Below, one piece after another: positions 8,135 to 16,087 of a stretch of 64,000 nucleotides of DNA. Each line of letters opens with the position of its first letter. Within the stretch, counting starts at the first letter, position 1. The notes beneath the pieces were generated by a model that saw only the letters and a program-made list of their open reading frames with translations, searched no databases and was not told the DNA's origin. The DNA is from DASUNP01 sp035249305 (GTDB lineage Bacteria; Acidobacteriota; Blastocatellia; UBA7656), in assembly GCA_035249305.1 (NCBI GenBank), contig DATFGQ010000131.1, positions 62,001 to 126,000 of the forward strand. Reading direction: 5' to 3'. The translations under genes and the position numbers were made by a program.

Positions 8135-9253
8135 ATGTTCAGAGGCTTCGGATCAATCTTTTATAAAGAGGTGATTCAGATCAGCCGCGACCCGCTGACG
8201 CTCGCGCTGATGCTGCTGCTGCCGATGCTTCAGTTGTTGATCTTCGGCTACGCCATAAACACGACCATCCGCGACGTGAGGACGGCCGTTTACAACCTGG
8301 ACCCCGGCCGCGACTCGCGCGAGCTCCTCGATTCGTTCGAGAACACCGACTACTTTAAGGTCACCGAATACGTCGCCTCCGACGAAGAGTTGAACGAAGC
8401 CATCGTCGCGGGCCGCGCGAAGGTCGGCATAAAGATACCGCCCGATTACTCCGAGCGACTCGCGGCGGGCCGCCAGGCGACCGTGCTCGTCTTGATAGAC
8501 GGGTCGGATTCCAGCATCGCGACGCAGAGCCTCACGGTTTCGACCTCCGTGGGCTTGCGGGAATCTCTCGAAAGACTGACGGCCGACGGCGAAGGCGGGT
8601 CAATAGATCTCCCCATCGAGATACGCCCGAAGATGCTCTTTAACCCCGACTCGCGCTCGGCAAACTTTATGGTGCCCGGCCTGGTCGCAATCATCCTACA
8701 GGTCATCACAACTCTGCTCACCGCGTTTTCAATAGTGCGCGAGCGCGAGCGCGGCACGCTTGAGCAATTACTCGTAACGCCGATTCAGCCATTCGGATTA
8801 ATGTTAGGCAAGCTGGTGCCTTATGGGTTGATAGGGATATTCGAAACCGTCACGGTGCTTTCGGTTATGCGAGTCATATTCGACGTGCCGATAAACGGGT
8901 CGGTATTGTTGCTGCTCGTGCTCTCGGTCCTTTTTCTGTTCACGGCGCTTGCGATAGGGCTGCTGATTTCGACGAAGGCGCAGAATCAGGTCCAGGCGTT
9001 TCAGATGGCTTTCTTGATAATCTTTCCGTCGGTGCTGCTTTCGGGGTTTATGTTCCCGCGCGCCTCGATGCCGGCCGTCATGCAGGCCATTTCGTTTCTG
9101 ATCCCGGCCACGCACTTTATGGAGATCATACGCGGGATAGTGCTGCGCGGCGCGACCCTTTCCGACGTCGCGAGCGAGGTCATTACGCTGGCGGTGATGG
9201 GGATACTGCTTTTGGCCTTAAGCGCGTTCCGCTTCCGCAAGAAGCTGGCTTGA
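8135..9253 (+). CDS. ABC-2 type permease (YbhS/YbhR-like)
   Basis: 372 aa. One membrane helix near residues 22-45 follows the cytoplasmic FYKEVIQISRDPL start. A soluble extracytoplasmic domain of about 150 residues comes next (TTIRDVRTAVYNLDPGRDSR onward), then five C-terminal helices (from about 185) with the ABC-2 motif RERERGTLEQLLVTPI. It forms the channel with the preceding ATPase, probably as a homodimer since only one permease gene is present. The substrate is unknown; homologues export drugs or other amphiphiles. There is no Shine-Dalgarno sequence before the ATG because a repeat abuts it. Confidence 0.92.
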   Translation: MFRGFGSIFYKEVIQISRDPLTLALMLLLPMLQLLIFGYAINTTIRDVRTAVYNLDPGRDSRELLDSFENTDYFKVTEYVASDEELNEAIVAGRAKVGIKIPPDYSERLAAGRQATVLVLIDGSDSSIATQSLTVSTSVGLRESLERLTADGEGGSIDLPIEIRPKMLFNPDSRSANFMVPGLVAIILQVITTLLTAFSIVRERERGTLEQLLVTPIQPFGLMLGKLVPYGLIGIFETVTVLSVMRVIFDVPINGSVLLLLVLSVLFLFTALAIGLLISTKAQNQVQAFQMAFLIIFPSVLLSGFMFPRASMPAVMQAISFLIPATHFMEIIRGIVLRGATLSDVASEVITLAVMGILLLALSAFRFRKKLA

Positions 9254-9257
9254 GCGC

Positions 9258-9332
9258 GAAAAAAAGAAGGGGCGCTGCGGCCGCCTCGGTAGAGGAGAGA
9301 GTTGCTCGGCCACAGCGCCCTGTGAGTAATGG
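9258..9332 (-). terminator. Intrinsic-type terminator for leftward transcripts
   Basis: On the minus strand, GGCGCTGTGGCCG pairs with CGGCCGCAGCGCC (one mismatch in 13) across a 23-base loop and is followed by CCTTCTTTTTTTCG. The hairpin also lies just after the plus-strand permease gene and could serve both directions. Confidence 0.6.
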
Positions 9333-9539
9333 AGGAGGATTCACCCCAAAGCGACAACGCTTATGACAGCCATACTGCGAGACTCAGGCGCATTGGATTC
9401 CCCGCAGAAAGCTGCTTCTGTCACTCACACTTCTAATAACGCAGGCTACATGATTTGGTTTCAAAAAATAATTTTGGATATCGATTCAAATTTTTGTTCT
9501 GAACGGTTTAGGCCGCCGAACCCGCCGAAAAAGATCCGC

Positions 9540-9585
9540 ATAAAAAGAAACGAGGCGCGAACACTCGCGCCCCGTTCCCAAGGAG
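9540..9585 (-). terminator. Intrinsic terminator, minus strand
   Basis: On the minus strand AACGGGGCGCGA pairs with TCGCGCCTCGTT (one mismatch) around a 4-base GTGT loop, followed by TCTTTTTATG. It is about 270 bp downstream of the csaA stop, so it may end that operon or a separate small RNA. Confidence 0.65.
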
Positions 9586-9853
9586 AAGGATATTCTGTTC
9601 TGAACTTAGCTCCTGATTTCGGTGGAAGAAAAGGTCAGCGCATCCTGATCTCTACCCCTCCCATCCTCTATCAGAATCGTCTGCTCACTTCTGTTTAACG
9701 CACAATTACGGAATTTGTTCCCACGCCTTACGGCGCATAGATTTAGCCCGCCGACCCGCGTCAGACGACCTCGAAAGGCACACTCGCCGAGCGCGCCGCG
9801 GCATCATTAATATATATCTATGCGGTAGCGCCCCGCGCCAAAGTCTCCTCCCC

Positions 9854-10216
9854 TTACCCGGCCCGCGCTCCGTCGGGCACGGGGCTTTCCGGCGTCGCCA
9901 GGACGGGTATTAACCCGTCGGCGTAGCCTATGTCCAAAATCATCCCGTCCGATGTTTCGCCCATCATCCTTCTCGGCTCCAGGTTGACGACGAACAAAGC
10001 CTGCTTGCCTTCGATCTCTTTCGGGTTCTTCCGCTCTTGCTTCATGCCGGCGAGTATGGTCCTGCTGTGATCGCCAAAGTCGACGGTGAGCTTTACCAGT
10101 TTCTCGGACCCCTTCACGTCTTCAACGAGTTTTATAGTCCCGACTCGTATGTCGACGCGGTCCAGAACGTCAAAAGAGATGGTCGGCTTGACGGGCGCGA
10201 CTTTCATTGCGGTCAT
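9854..10216 (-). CDS. csaA: CsaA-like tRNA-binding domain protein
   Basis: 120 aa, a stand-alone OB-fold tRNA-binding domain like CsaA and the C-terminus of MetRS. Family signatures are DRVDIRVGTI, SEKLVKLTVDFG, ILAGMKQ and the end block NLEPRRMMGETSDGMIL. CsaA proteins bind structured RNA and have chaperone-like activity. It is the last gene of a four-gene minus-strand operon; its ATG overlaps the thioesterase stop by 4 bp, so translation is coupled. A start at the second Met (MKVAPVKP) is also possible. Confidence 0.9.
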   Translation of the reverse strand: MTAMKVAPVKPTISFDVLDRVDIRVGTIKLVEDVKGSEKLVKLTVDFGDHSRTILAGMKQERKNPKEIEGKQALFVVNLEPRRMMGETSDGMILDIGYADGLIPVLATPESPVPDGARAG

Positions 10217-10632
10217 CGCTTTTCCAGCCTGATGTAGGTGAGCAGCCCCTTGGCGGCAAGTCGGCCGCTGGCATCGAACAAATCGCAGTCGGCTACGACT
10301 ATGCGGCGGCCGTCGCGGACCAATCGGGCGTCGGCTACGATGCGGCCCTCGCGGATGGGGGCCAGGTAGTTGACCTTCATCTCGACTGTGGTGAAGCGGT
10401 CGTCGGGCTGGCTCGCGCCGATGATCGCAAAGGCGACGGCCGTGTCGATGATCGTTGCGATGACGCCGCCGTGCATTATGCCCTGAAGCTGTAGCAGCTC
10501 TTCACGCACTTCGAGGCTGAGGCGCGCGCGCCCCGGCTCTACGGAATCGATCTCTATGCCGACGAGTCGCGGGAAATGGTTGCTTTCGAACTTCTCGCGT
10601 ATGGCTCGCTCTCTCTCGGGTGTTATTTCCAT
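10213..10632 (-). CDS. PaaI-type hotdog thioesterase
   Basis: 139 aa, one hotdog domain. The active-site region reads GIMHGGVIATIIDTAVAFA with the HGG motif and the downstream Asp of the central helix, and TTVEMKVNYLAPI marks the following strand. It should hydrolyse an acyl-CoA, substrate unknown. The gene sits 3 bp after the alkyltransferase-like gene and overlaps csaA. Confidence 0.9.
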   Translation of the reverse strand: MEITPERERAIREKFESNHFPRLVGIEIDSVEPGRARLSLEVREELLQLQGIMHGGVIATIIDTAVAFAIIGASQPDDRFTTVEMKVNYLAPIREGRIVADARLVRDGRRIVVADCDLFDASGRLAAKGLLTYIRLEKR

Positions 10633-10635
10633 TCC

Positions 10636-11049
10636 TTATTCTTTCTTGCGTGGTTTCGGTCTCTTGCCCGCGGCTTTGCTCTTCTGCCGTGGCGACCACT
10701 GGTAAAGACTCAGATCGCAATGGCCGCGCTCGTCAAAGACTACGCCTTCGGCTTCTAGCATCAGTCGCTGAAGCTGTGGCTCTTGAATGATGACGCGGCC
10801 CGTCGATATGCCCCCGCGCGAGTTGATGACGCGGTGCCAGGGGATATTACGTTCGTCCTGCGGGGTGGCATGCATAGCCCAGCCCACGAGTCGCGGGCTG
10901 TAGCGGTCTTCGAGCAGGCGGGCTATCTGGCCGTAGGTCATCACGCGGCCCCGCGGTATGCGAAGCACCAGGCGGTAGATCTTCTCGAACACCTGCTCGT
11001 AGCCCACCGCTGCGCGATCCTTATTCGCCTTACTCGCTTTTCGACTCAT
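10636..11049 (-). CDS. Alkyltransferase-like (ATL) DNA-damage protein
   Basis: 137 aa from the ATG at 11049 (an upstream frame reaches 11097 but would overlap the preceding gene). It has the MGMT C-terminal DNA-binding fold: IPRGRVMTYGQIA helix-turn-helix with its arginine finger, then VGWAMHATP. The alkyl-acceptor Cys of the PCHRV motif is replaced by Trp (IPWHRVINSRGGIS), which defines ATL proteins: they bind and flip O6-alkylguanine and hand it to nucleotide excision repair rather than dealkylate it. A Lys-rich tail ends the protein. Confidence 0.9.
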   Translation of the reverse strand: MSRKASKANKDRAAVGYEQVFEKIYRLVLRIPRGRVMTYGQIARLLEDRYSPRLVGWAMHATPQDERNIPWHRVINSRGGISTGRVIIQEPQLQRLMLEAEGVVFDERGHCDLSLYQWSPRQKSKAAGKRPKPRKKE

Positions 11050-11062
11050 CGCCGCCCGTGCT

Positions 11063-11518
11063 CTACCCGTAGATGTTAGGCGGCTCGACGCCGGCAAGGC
11101 GGTAGTAAGTGAAGAGCTGGCCGCGGTGGTGTATCTCGTGCTCCGTCATGCCCCAGAGCAGCACTATGCGGCGCATGTTGCGGCCATAGAACTCTACCTC
11201 TTCGTTCAACTGGTCGAGCGTGAGCTTTGAGACTTCTTCTACGAGGTCGTTGTGTTGCGTCTCGAACAGGTCGAGGATCTGTTTGACGCTCTTGCCCGAG
11301 ACGTCCAGGTCGACATGGTGCGTAGCGCCCGCCATCGCCGTGCGCACTAAGAAGAGCTCGGCCTCGGGTATGTGGCCGAGGAGCTGGCGCATGGTGAACA
11401 TGCCTTCCTTCGGCTGCCAGTCGAGTTGGTCGTCGGGCGCGGCCGCCAGGGCGATCGAAGTCTGCTTGTGAATCCGGTTCCAGTTCTTGATAAAGTGCTC
11501 CGTCTCAGGGCAACTCAT
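11063..11518 (-). CDS. DinB/YfiT-family protein
   Basis: 151 aa, a four-helix bundle of the DinB superfamily. The metal-binding histidines can be placed at H49 (LLGHIPEAE), H127 and H131 (TEHEIHHRGQLF), matching the family's H...HxxxH pattern. Many DinB-like proteins are metal-dependent thiol S-transferases. It is the first gene of the minus-strand operon with ATL, thioesterase and CsaA. The ATG is preceded by GAAAGGAGCGAGCA. Confidence 0.9.
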   Translation of the reverse strand: MSCPETEHFIKNWNRIHKQTSIALAAAPDDQLDWQPKEGMFTMRQLLGHIPEAELFLVRTAMAGATHHVDLDVSGKSVKQILDLFETQHNDLVEEVSKLTLDQLNEEVEFYGRNMRRIVLLWGMTEHEIHHRGQLFTYYRLAGVEPPNIYG

Positions 11519-11885
11519 TGCTCGCTCCTTTCGGGTCGGGTGAAAAAGTAGTTTGAGTCCAGACCGCTATTATCCGTTTAAGCGCAAGCCGGCGCAACTG
11601 ACCACGGCATTTTGTCAACGCAGTGATGGCAAATTGCGGCCGGTCGGAATTATGAAGCTATCATTTCTTTCTCTTTTACAAAGAGCGTCACGGCTTTGGG
11701 GGATTGCAAAAAATGATGGGTGACGCGAAATGTCAGCGACGCCTAACGTAATTTGTTAATAAAGCGGTCGGCCGCGGCGCAGAGACTCAAAGTGATTCTT
11801 TAAGGTAGTCAACCTAACCTAAATCACCAATGCCGATTTCTGATGGCGCATAAAGTAGCGCTTCAGGGTGGCACGTGTGTTGCTC
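11519..11885. other. Gene-free upstream region of the DinB operon
   Basis: No open frame with coding character was seen. It must contain the promoter for the leftward DinB operon and possibly the promoter for the rightward structured RNA; neither is clear enough to mark. Confidence 0.4.
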
Positions 11886-12196
11886 AATCAAACGGCGGTT
11901 CTAGCAGTTCGACAGTTTGATTAAGAAACCTCTTCTGCTCAGAGCAACTGCGGGATGCAGAACTAAACGGCTAAGAATGGAAGGGAGGATGGGGGCCCTG
12001 CCTTCCATTCGAAGCACCGTTAGAAAGTCATGCGGGCGAGCAGGCCTTACGGACAATTAATGAAGCTTTAGCAATACTGAGAGAAGCGACAGACAGACAG
12101 AGTTCTAAGGCGTAGAGGCACAAGGGGGCGTGGCTCTAGGCCGGAACTGATGAGAGCCGCCGGTGACGAAAGTTATCGGCGGCTTATATTTTTTTT
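11886..12196 (+). ncRNA. Candidate structured RNA ending in an intrinsic terminator
   Basis: About 310 bases with no open frame but several stable stems: AATCAAAC/GTTTGATT (11886-11893 with 11915-11922), an outer AACGG/CCGTT stem (11966-11970 with 12017-12021) enclosing GAATGGAAGG/CCTTCCATTC (11975-11984 with 12001-12010), and the terminator stem AGCCGCCG/CGGCGGCT followed by a T-tract. It does not show the signatures of tmRNA, RNase P or SRP RNA. It may be a free small RNA or a leader that attenuates the methyltransferase gene starting at 12325. A TATAAT at 12267-12272, after the terminator, favours an independent RNA. The 5' end is not determined. Confidence 0.5.
12155..12196 (+). terminator. 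Intrinsic terminator of the structured RNA
   Basis: Perfect 8-bp stem AGCCGCCG (12155-12162) with CGGCGGCT (12177-12184), then TATATTTTTTTT. This is the best rho-independent terminator in the window and no coding gene ends just before it. Confidence 0.85.
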
Positions 12197-12324
12197 GCTG
12201 AAGTCTTCAGAAAAGACGCAAGAAGGCACTGTGAGCGAACTCCTGTCGCAAGCGTTTCCGCTGATGTATAATCCTCGAACCGATCCATCTGAACAGACAA
12301 GCAAAGGCGCGAGGATTTTTTACC

Positions 12325-13584
12325 ATGAGGTCCAAATCTCTTAAGGGCAAGGTGAAGGCGCGCGTATCGGACGTCAGCGCCGACCCTGTGAGCGAGTTCT
12401 ATACCAGTCACCCCTACCCGCCACCTGTAGAAAACCTGGATCGGCTTCGCGACGCGTGGCAGGCCGAGAATCCCAATCGCGCCGAGTACCATTTGATGTG
12501 GCCTGACAAAGAATACCGCTCCGACCTGGATGTCCTCGTCGCCGGATGTGGAACCTGGCAAGCCGCAAAGTACGCGCTCTGTCATCCCGATGCCCGCGTC
12601 GTTGGTATTGATGTAAGCCCGACAAGTCTCGATCACACCGAGGCGCTGAAGCGGAAGTACAACTTGACGAATCTCGTAACACGTCAACTGCCTATCGAGA
12701 GCGTCGCCAAGTTGGACCGGCGCTTCGACCTGATCGTTTGTACTGGCGTGCTGCATCATCTTGTTGATCCGGATGCGGGTTTGCGAGCGCTCCGGTCCGT
12801 GTTGAGCCCCGAGGGCGCGATGTACTTGATGGTGTACGCGCCTTACGGGCGAACCGGCGTTCACATGCTACAGGAATATTGCCGGAGACTTGGCATCGGA
12901 ACCTCGAAAGAAGAGATCGATGATCTCACCGTGGTGCTGGAGGCGCTGCCTCAACATCATCCGTTGTTGGCTACACTGGGCGGCTCAAGGGATTCCTTGA
13001 ACGCCGAGGCTCTAGTTGATGCGCTGCTGAATCCGCGCGACAGGACGTACTCGGTGCCGGAGCTATTCGACTTCGTCGAGCGCAACGAGTTGATGCTGGG
13101 CCGCTGGTACTGGCAGGCGCCTTACCTGCCTCAATGCGGTTTGATCGCGGAGACACCCCATGCGAGTCGTTTGATCGCTCTCCCCGAACGTGAGCAGTAT
13201 ACGGCGATGGAACTGTGGCGAGGCTTGATGAATATCCACAGTTTCGTGGCCTACAGAAGCGACGCGAATAACGATGGCTTGAAGGTTCGCTTTGATGACG
13301 AACGCTATTTGCGCTACGTGCCGATTCGTCTCCCGTGGACCATCTGCGTCCAGGAAGGAGTTCCCGCCGGTGTCTCTGGTGTCTTGTTGAACCAAACTCA
13401 TATGTTTGACGATCTGATGCTTTTCATCGATGGCCGAGAGAAGCGCATGTTTGAGGCAATCGACGGCCGTCGTAGCGTTTCAGAGATTCTTGACAAGGTG
13501 AAAGAGAAGGGAACCTCGCCGCTCTTCTTCGAGAGGCTCTGGTGGTACGACCAGGTGGTATTTGACACGTCGATGACTGCCTGA
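12325..13584 (+). CDS. Class I SAM-dependent methyltransferase with PqqD-like tail
   Basis: 419 aa. After a short lysine-rich start comes FYTSHPYPPPVENLD, seen at the front of this methyltransferase type. The AdoMet fold spans about 69-200: motif I VLVAGCGTWQA (70-80), acidic end of strand 2 GIDVSP, and IVCTGVLHHLVDPDAGL. The C-terminal 90 residues contain a PqqD-like segment (FEAIDGRRSVSEILDKV), suggesting it acts on, or docks, a peptide or protein substrate. Target unknown. Codon use is less extreme in GC than neighbouring genes. It follows a terminator-capped structured RNA and precedes glnA by 130 bp, but glnA has its own promoter. Confidence 0.82.
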   Translation: MRSKSLKGKVKARVSDVSADPVSEFYTSHPYPPPVENLDRLRDAWQAENPNRAEYHLMWPDKEYRSDLDVLVAGCGTWQAAKYALCHPDARVVGIDVSPTSLDHTEALKRKYNLTNLVTRQLPIESVAKLDRRFDLIVCTGVLHHLVDPDAGLRALRSVLSPEGAMYLMVYAPYGRTGVHMLQEYCRRLGIGTSKEEIDDLTVVLEALPQHHPLLATLGGSRDSLNAEALVDALLNPRDRTYSVPELFDFVERNELMLGRWYWQAPYLPQCGLIAETPHASRLIALPEREQYTAMELWRGLMNIHSFVAYRSDANNDGLKVRFDDERYLRYVPIRLPWTICVQEGVPAGVSGVLLNQTHMFDDLMLFIDGREKRMFEAIDGRRSVSEILDKVKEKGTSPLFFERLWWYDQVVFDTSMTA

Positions 13585-13622
13585 GCCAAGAGCGATGTCT
13601 AGCGGCCGAATCCTGCGATTCC

Positions 13623-13652
13623 TTGACACTAATCAAAGCCAGACGATATTCT
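13623..13652 (+). promoter_or_regulatory. Sigma70-type promoter for glnA
   Basis: TTGACA at 13623-13628 and TATTCT at 13647-13652 with an 18-bp spacer, about 60 bp before the glnA start. The -35 is a perfect consensus match. Confidence 0.6.
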
Positions 13653-13712
13653 CACTCGTTAGATAATTCCAAAGCCTTTTCTTGAACTAGCCACATAGGA
13701 GGGATGCGCCAG

Positions 13713-15122
13713 ATGGACCCTAAGACAGTATTGCGGTTTGCCGTAGACGAACAGGTCAAGTTCGTCGACCTGCGGTTCACAGACTTGCCCGGCGCCTGGC
13801 ATCACCTGACGGTGCCCATCAACCAGTTCAACGAAGACTCATTCGAATCGGGCATAGGATTTGACGCGTCGAGCCTGCGCGGGTGGGCCTCGATCAACGA
13901 GTCGGACATGCTCTTGATCCCCGACTCGCAGCGATTCTGGATAGACCCTTTCTATGAAGAGCCGACACTGTGCATGTTCGCCAACGTCGTCGACCCGATG
14001 ACTAAAGAAGGTTACGGGCTGGACCCGCGCTCGGTGGCGATCCGCGCCGAAAGCTACCTGCGCTTCACGGGCCTGGCCGACACCTGCTACTTCGGCCCCG
14101 AGGCGGAGTTCTTCGTCTTCGACCAGGTGAGCTACCACAACGAGATCAACAGCGCGGGCTACCGCTTCGAGTCTTCCGAAGGGATATGGAATTCCGGCCG
14201 CGCCGAAGATAACCTCGGCTACCGCGTCCGCCAGAAAGAAGGCTACGTGCCGCTGCCGCCCGTCGACTCGCTTCACGACCTGCGCTCTGACATCGTGCAG
14301 AACTTGCAGTCCGTAGGCATCGAGCCGGAGATGCACCACCACGAGGTCGCGACCGGCGGGCAGTGCGAGATCGATTTCCGCTTCTCGACGCTTCTGGGCA
14401 CGGCCGACAACGTGATGCTGTTTAAGTACGTAGTAAAGAATACGGCCTTTTATTACGGCAAGGCGGCGACCTTCATGCCGAAGCCGATGTTCGGCGACAA
14501 CGGGAGCGGGATGCACTGCCACCAGAGCCTGTGGAAAGGCGAAAAGAGCCTCTTCGCGGGCGACCGTTACGCGGGGCTTTCCGAGATGGCGTTGCATTAC
14601 GCGGGCGGCGTGCTCAAGCACGCGGCGGCCATAGCTGCGCTCGCCGCGCCGACGACGAACAGCTACAAGCGGCTGGTCCCCGGCTACGAAGCGCCCGTCA
14701 ACCTGGCTTACTCGCGGCGCAACCGCTCGGCCGCCATCCGCATACCTATGTACTCTCAGTCCGCCGGGGCTAAGCGACTCGAAGTCCGCTTCCCCGACCC
14801 ATCCTGCAACCCTTACCTGGCCTTCGCCGCGATGATGATGGCGGGGCTTGATGGCATTCAAAACCGCATAGACCCCGGCGAGCCTCTCGATAAAGACATC
14901 TACGACCTGTCGCCCGAAGAGCTCAAGGACGTGCCGACCCTGCCCGGCTCTTTAGACCGCGCGCTCGACGCGCTTGAGGCCGATCACGACTTTCTGCTCA
15001 AGGGTGATGTCTTTAACGAGACCGTCGTCGAGCGCTGGATAAAGTACAAGCGCGAGAAAGAGGTCGACCCGGTTCGCATGCGGCCTCACCCGCTCGAATT
15101 CCAGATGTACTTCGACGCGTAA
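13713..15122 (+). CDS. glnA: Glutamine synthetase, type I
   Basis: 469 aa from the ATG at 13713. That start is preferred over the ATG at 13704 because AGGAGGG directly abuts 13704 but is about 10 bases from 13713. It makes glutamine from glutamate, ammonia and ATP. Recognisable blocks are the beta-grasp start (VDLRFTDLPGAWHH), DASSLRGW, the metal-binding FGPEAEFFVFD, GSGMHCHQSLW, the NRSAAIRIP arginine region and KRLEVRFPDPSCNPY. The Tyr of the adenylylation loop is present (DIYDLSPEELKDVP), so activity could be controlled by adenylylation. Length fits the GSI family. A consensus-like promoter lies upstream. Confidence 0.96.
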   Translation: MDPKTVLRFAVDEQVKFVDLRFTDLPGAWHHLTVPINQFNEDSFESGIGFDASSLRGWASINESDMLLIPDSQRFWIDPFYEEPTLCMFANVVDPMTKEGYGLDPRSVAIRAESYLRFTGLADTCYFGPEAEFFVFDQVSYHNEINSAGYRFESSEGIWNSGRAEDNLGYRVRQKEGYVPLPPVDSLHDLRSDIVQNLQSVGIEPEMHHHEVATGGQCEIDFRFSTLLGTADNVMLFKYVVKNTAFYYGKAATFMPKPMFGDNGSGMHCHQSLWKGEKSLFAGDRYAGLSEMALHYAGGVLKHAAAIAALAAPTTNSYKRLVPGYEAPVNLAYSRRNRSAAIRIPMYSQSAGAKRLEVRFPDPSCNPYLAFAAMMMAGLDGIQNRIDPGEPLDKDIYDLSPEELKDVPTLPGSLDRALDALEADHDFLLKGDVFNETVVERWIKYKREKEVDPVRMRPHPLEFQMYFDA

Positions 15123-15139
15123 CAGGTAGGGCGAGCCCT

Positions 15140-15646
15140 TTGAGCAGCACGACTACTCTTTCGACAGAGATTCTGGCGAAGCTCTCCGAGCAGGTCGAGC
15201 GGGCCGAGCACCTCGTAGCGCTTGTGCCGCCTGATAAGACTGAGTGGCGGCCCATGCCCGGATCGATGCGCGTGTGCGATCTTCTAGGCCATTTGCTCGA
15301 ATGTCTGGCCGGCTTTTGCGCCACGCTTTACGCCATAGATAAAGAGCGGCTCGCCCACTTCGCGCGCCTCCGCGACCTGGAGGTCAATCACTGTTGCGGC
15401 GTCGAAGAAGCGCGACTGAGAATGCGCGACTACATGGCTCACATCGAAGAGGGGTTCGCCCTGCTCACGGATGAAAGGCTCGCTTCGATCGTGCCGACGG
15501 TCTTTGCCGCCGAGGGCGAGACGGTCATGAGACTTCTGCTCACAAACTACGACCACTTCACCAATCACAAATACCAGTTGTTTTTCTATCTCAAGTTGAT
15601 GGGCGTTTCTGTGGGGACGGGCGACCTGTACAGGCTGCGCGGCTGA
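15140..15646 (+). CDS. DinB-superfamily protein
   Basis: 168 aa, read from a TTG 17 bp after glnA; the start is uncertain. The family pattern is visible: WRPMPGSMRVCDLLGHLLECL with the first metal histidine, and a C-terminal DHFTNHKYQLFFYLKLMG with the H-x3-H pair. It is a distinct second DinB-like protein, not a close copy of the one at 11063-11518. It is probably a metal-dependent small-molecule enzyme. Position suggests co-transcription with glnA; no functional link is known. Confidence 0.8.
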   Translation: MSSTTTLSTEILAKLSEQVERAEHLVALVPPDKTEWRPMPGSMRVCDLLGHLLECLAGFCATLYAIDKERLAHFARLRDLEVNHCCGVEEARLRMRDYMAHIEEGFALLTDERLASIVPTVFAAEGETVMRLLLTNYDHFTNHKYQLFFYLKLMGVSVGTGDLYRLRG

Positions 15647-15657
15647 AGAGAGATGAA

Positions 15658-15725
15658 GGGCCATCCGCCCTGGCGCCAATAGATCAAGCAGCAAGTTGAT
15701 TGAGTCTACTGAAAACGGATGGCCC
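15658..15725. other. Hairpin after the glnA-DinB pair
   Basis: GGGCCATCCG (15658-15667) pairs perfectly with CGGATGGCCC (15716-15725) over a 48-base loop. There is no T-tract, so it is not a standard terminator; it may be a structured 3' end or a repeat. Confidence 0.45.
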
Positions 15726-16087
15726 GTTTCACCCGTTCAAACTTGGAGAGGGATGAACAGGCTTAATCGACATGCAAATACCGCGTGAGCTCGCTACATT
15801 CTCTAGTGTTAAGCGGGGAAGAGGTTGAGAGACGCATAAAGCCCAGAATGCAGACCTGCATTTCTTGAATGATAGCTCAAGTTCTGGGGCCTGGGCCGTC
15901 GTCAGTATTCAAACTATCAGAGAGTAATCGCAAGAAGTCATAGAACTCTCCTATCAGCAAGAAGCGTGCCGACTCAATATGCCTGCTTGAATGCGCAATT
16001 GGCGCGCTCGGGACTGGTCTTTCGCCACCCATTCGAGAAGAAACTACACTAGGGCTGTGAAATTTTTGCCGGGCGTTTCCCCCTCTA
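15726..16087. other. Gene-free convergent region
   Basis: No gene, terminator with T-tract or repeat was recognised between the DinB gene and the convergent FG-GAP protein gene. Confidence 0.4.

Larger units (their letters stand above)
9254..9853. other. 600-bp gene-free region with two minus-strand terminators
   Basis: No convincing gene is present; an open frame at 9363-9698 has no coding character. The two hairpins with T-tracts on the minus strand (9258-9332 and 9540-9585) suggest one or two short leftward transcripts, or trailing terminators of the csaA operon. Confidence 0.5.

Noticed and set aside
9258..9332. tRNA-like GTGGCCGAG sequence on the minus strand
   Set aside because: It resembles a Ser/Leu tRNA D-arm, but only a single hairpin of about 50 bases is present, followed by a T-tract; it is a terminator.
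9363..9698. 111-aa open frame on the plus strand
   Set aside because: Codon use is unlike neighbours, no ribosome binding site, and it spans minus-strand terminator hairpins.
12150..12344. 64-aa open frame on the plus strand
   Set aside because: It runs through the intrinsic terminator at 12155-12196 and overlaps the methyltransferase start; no coding character.
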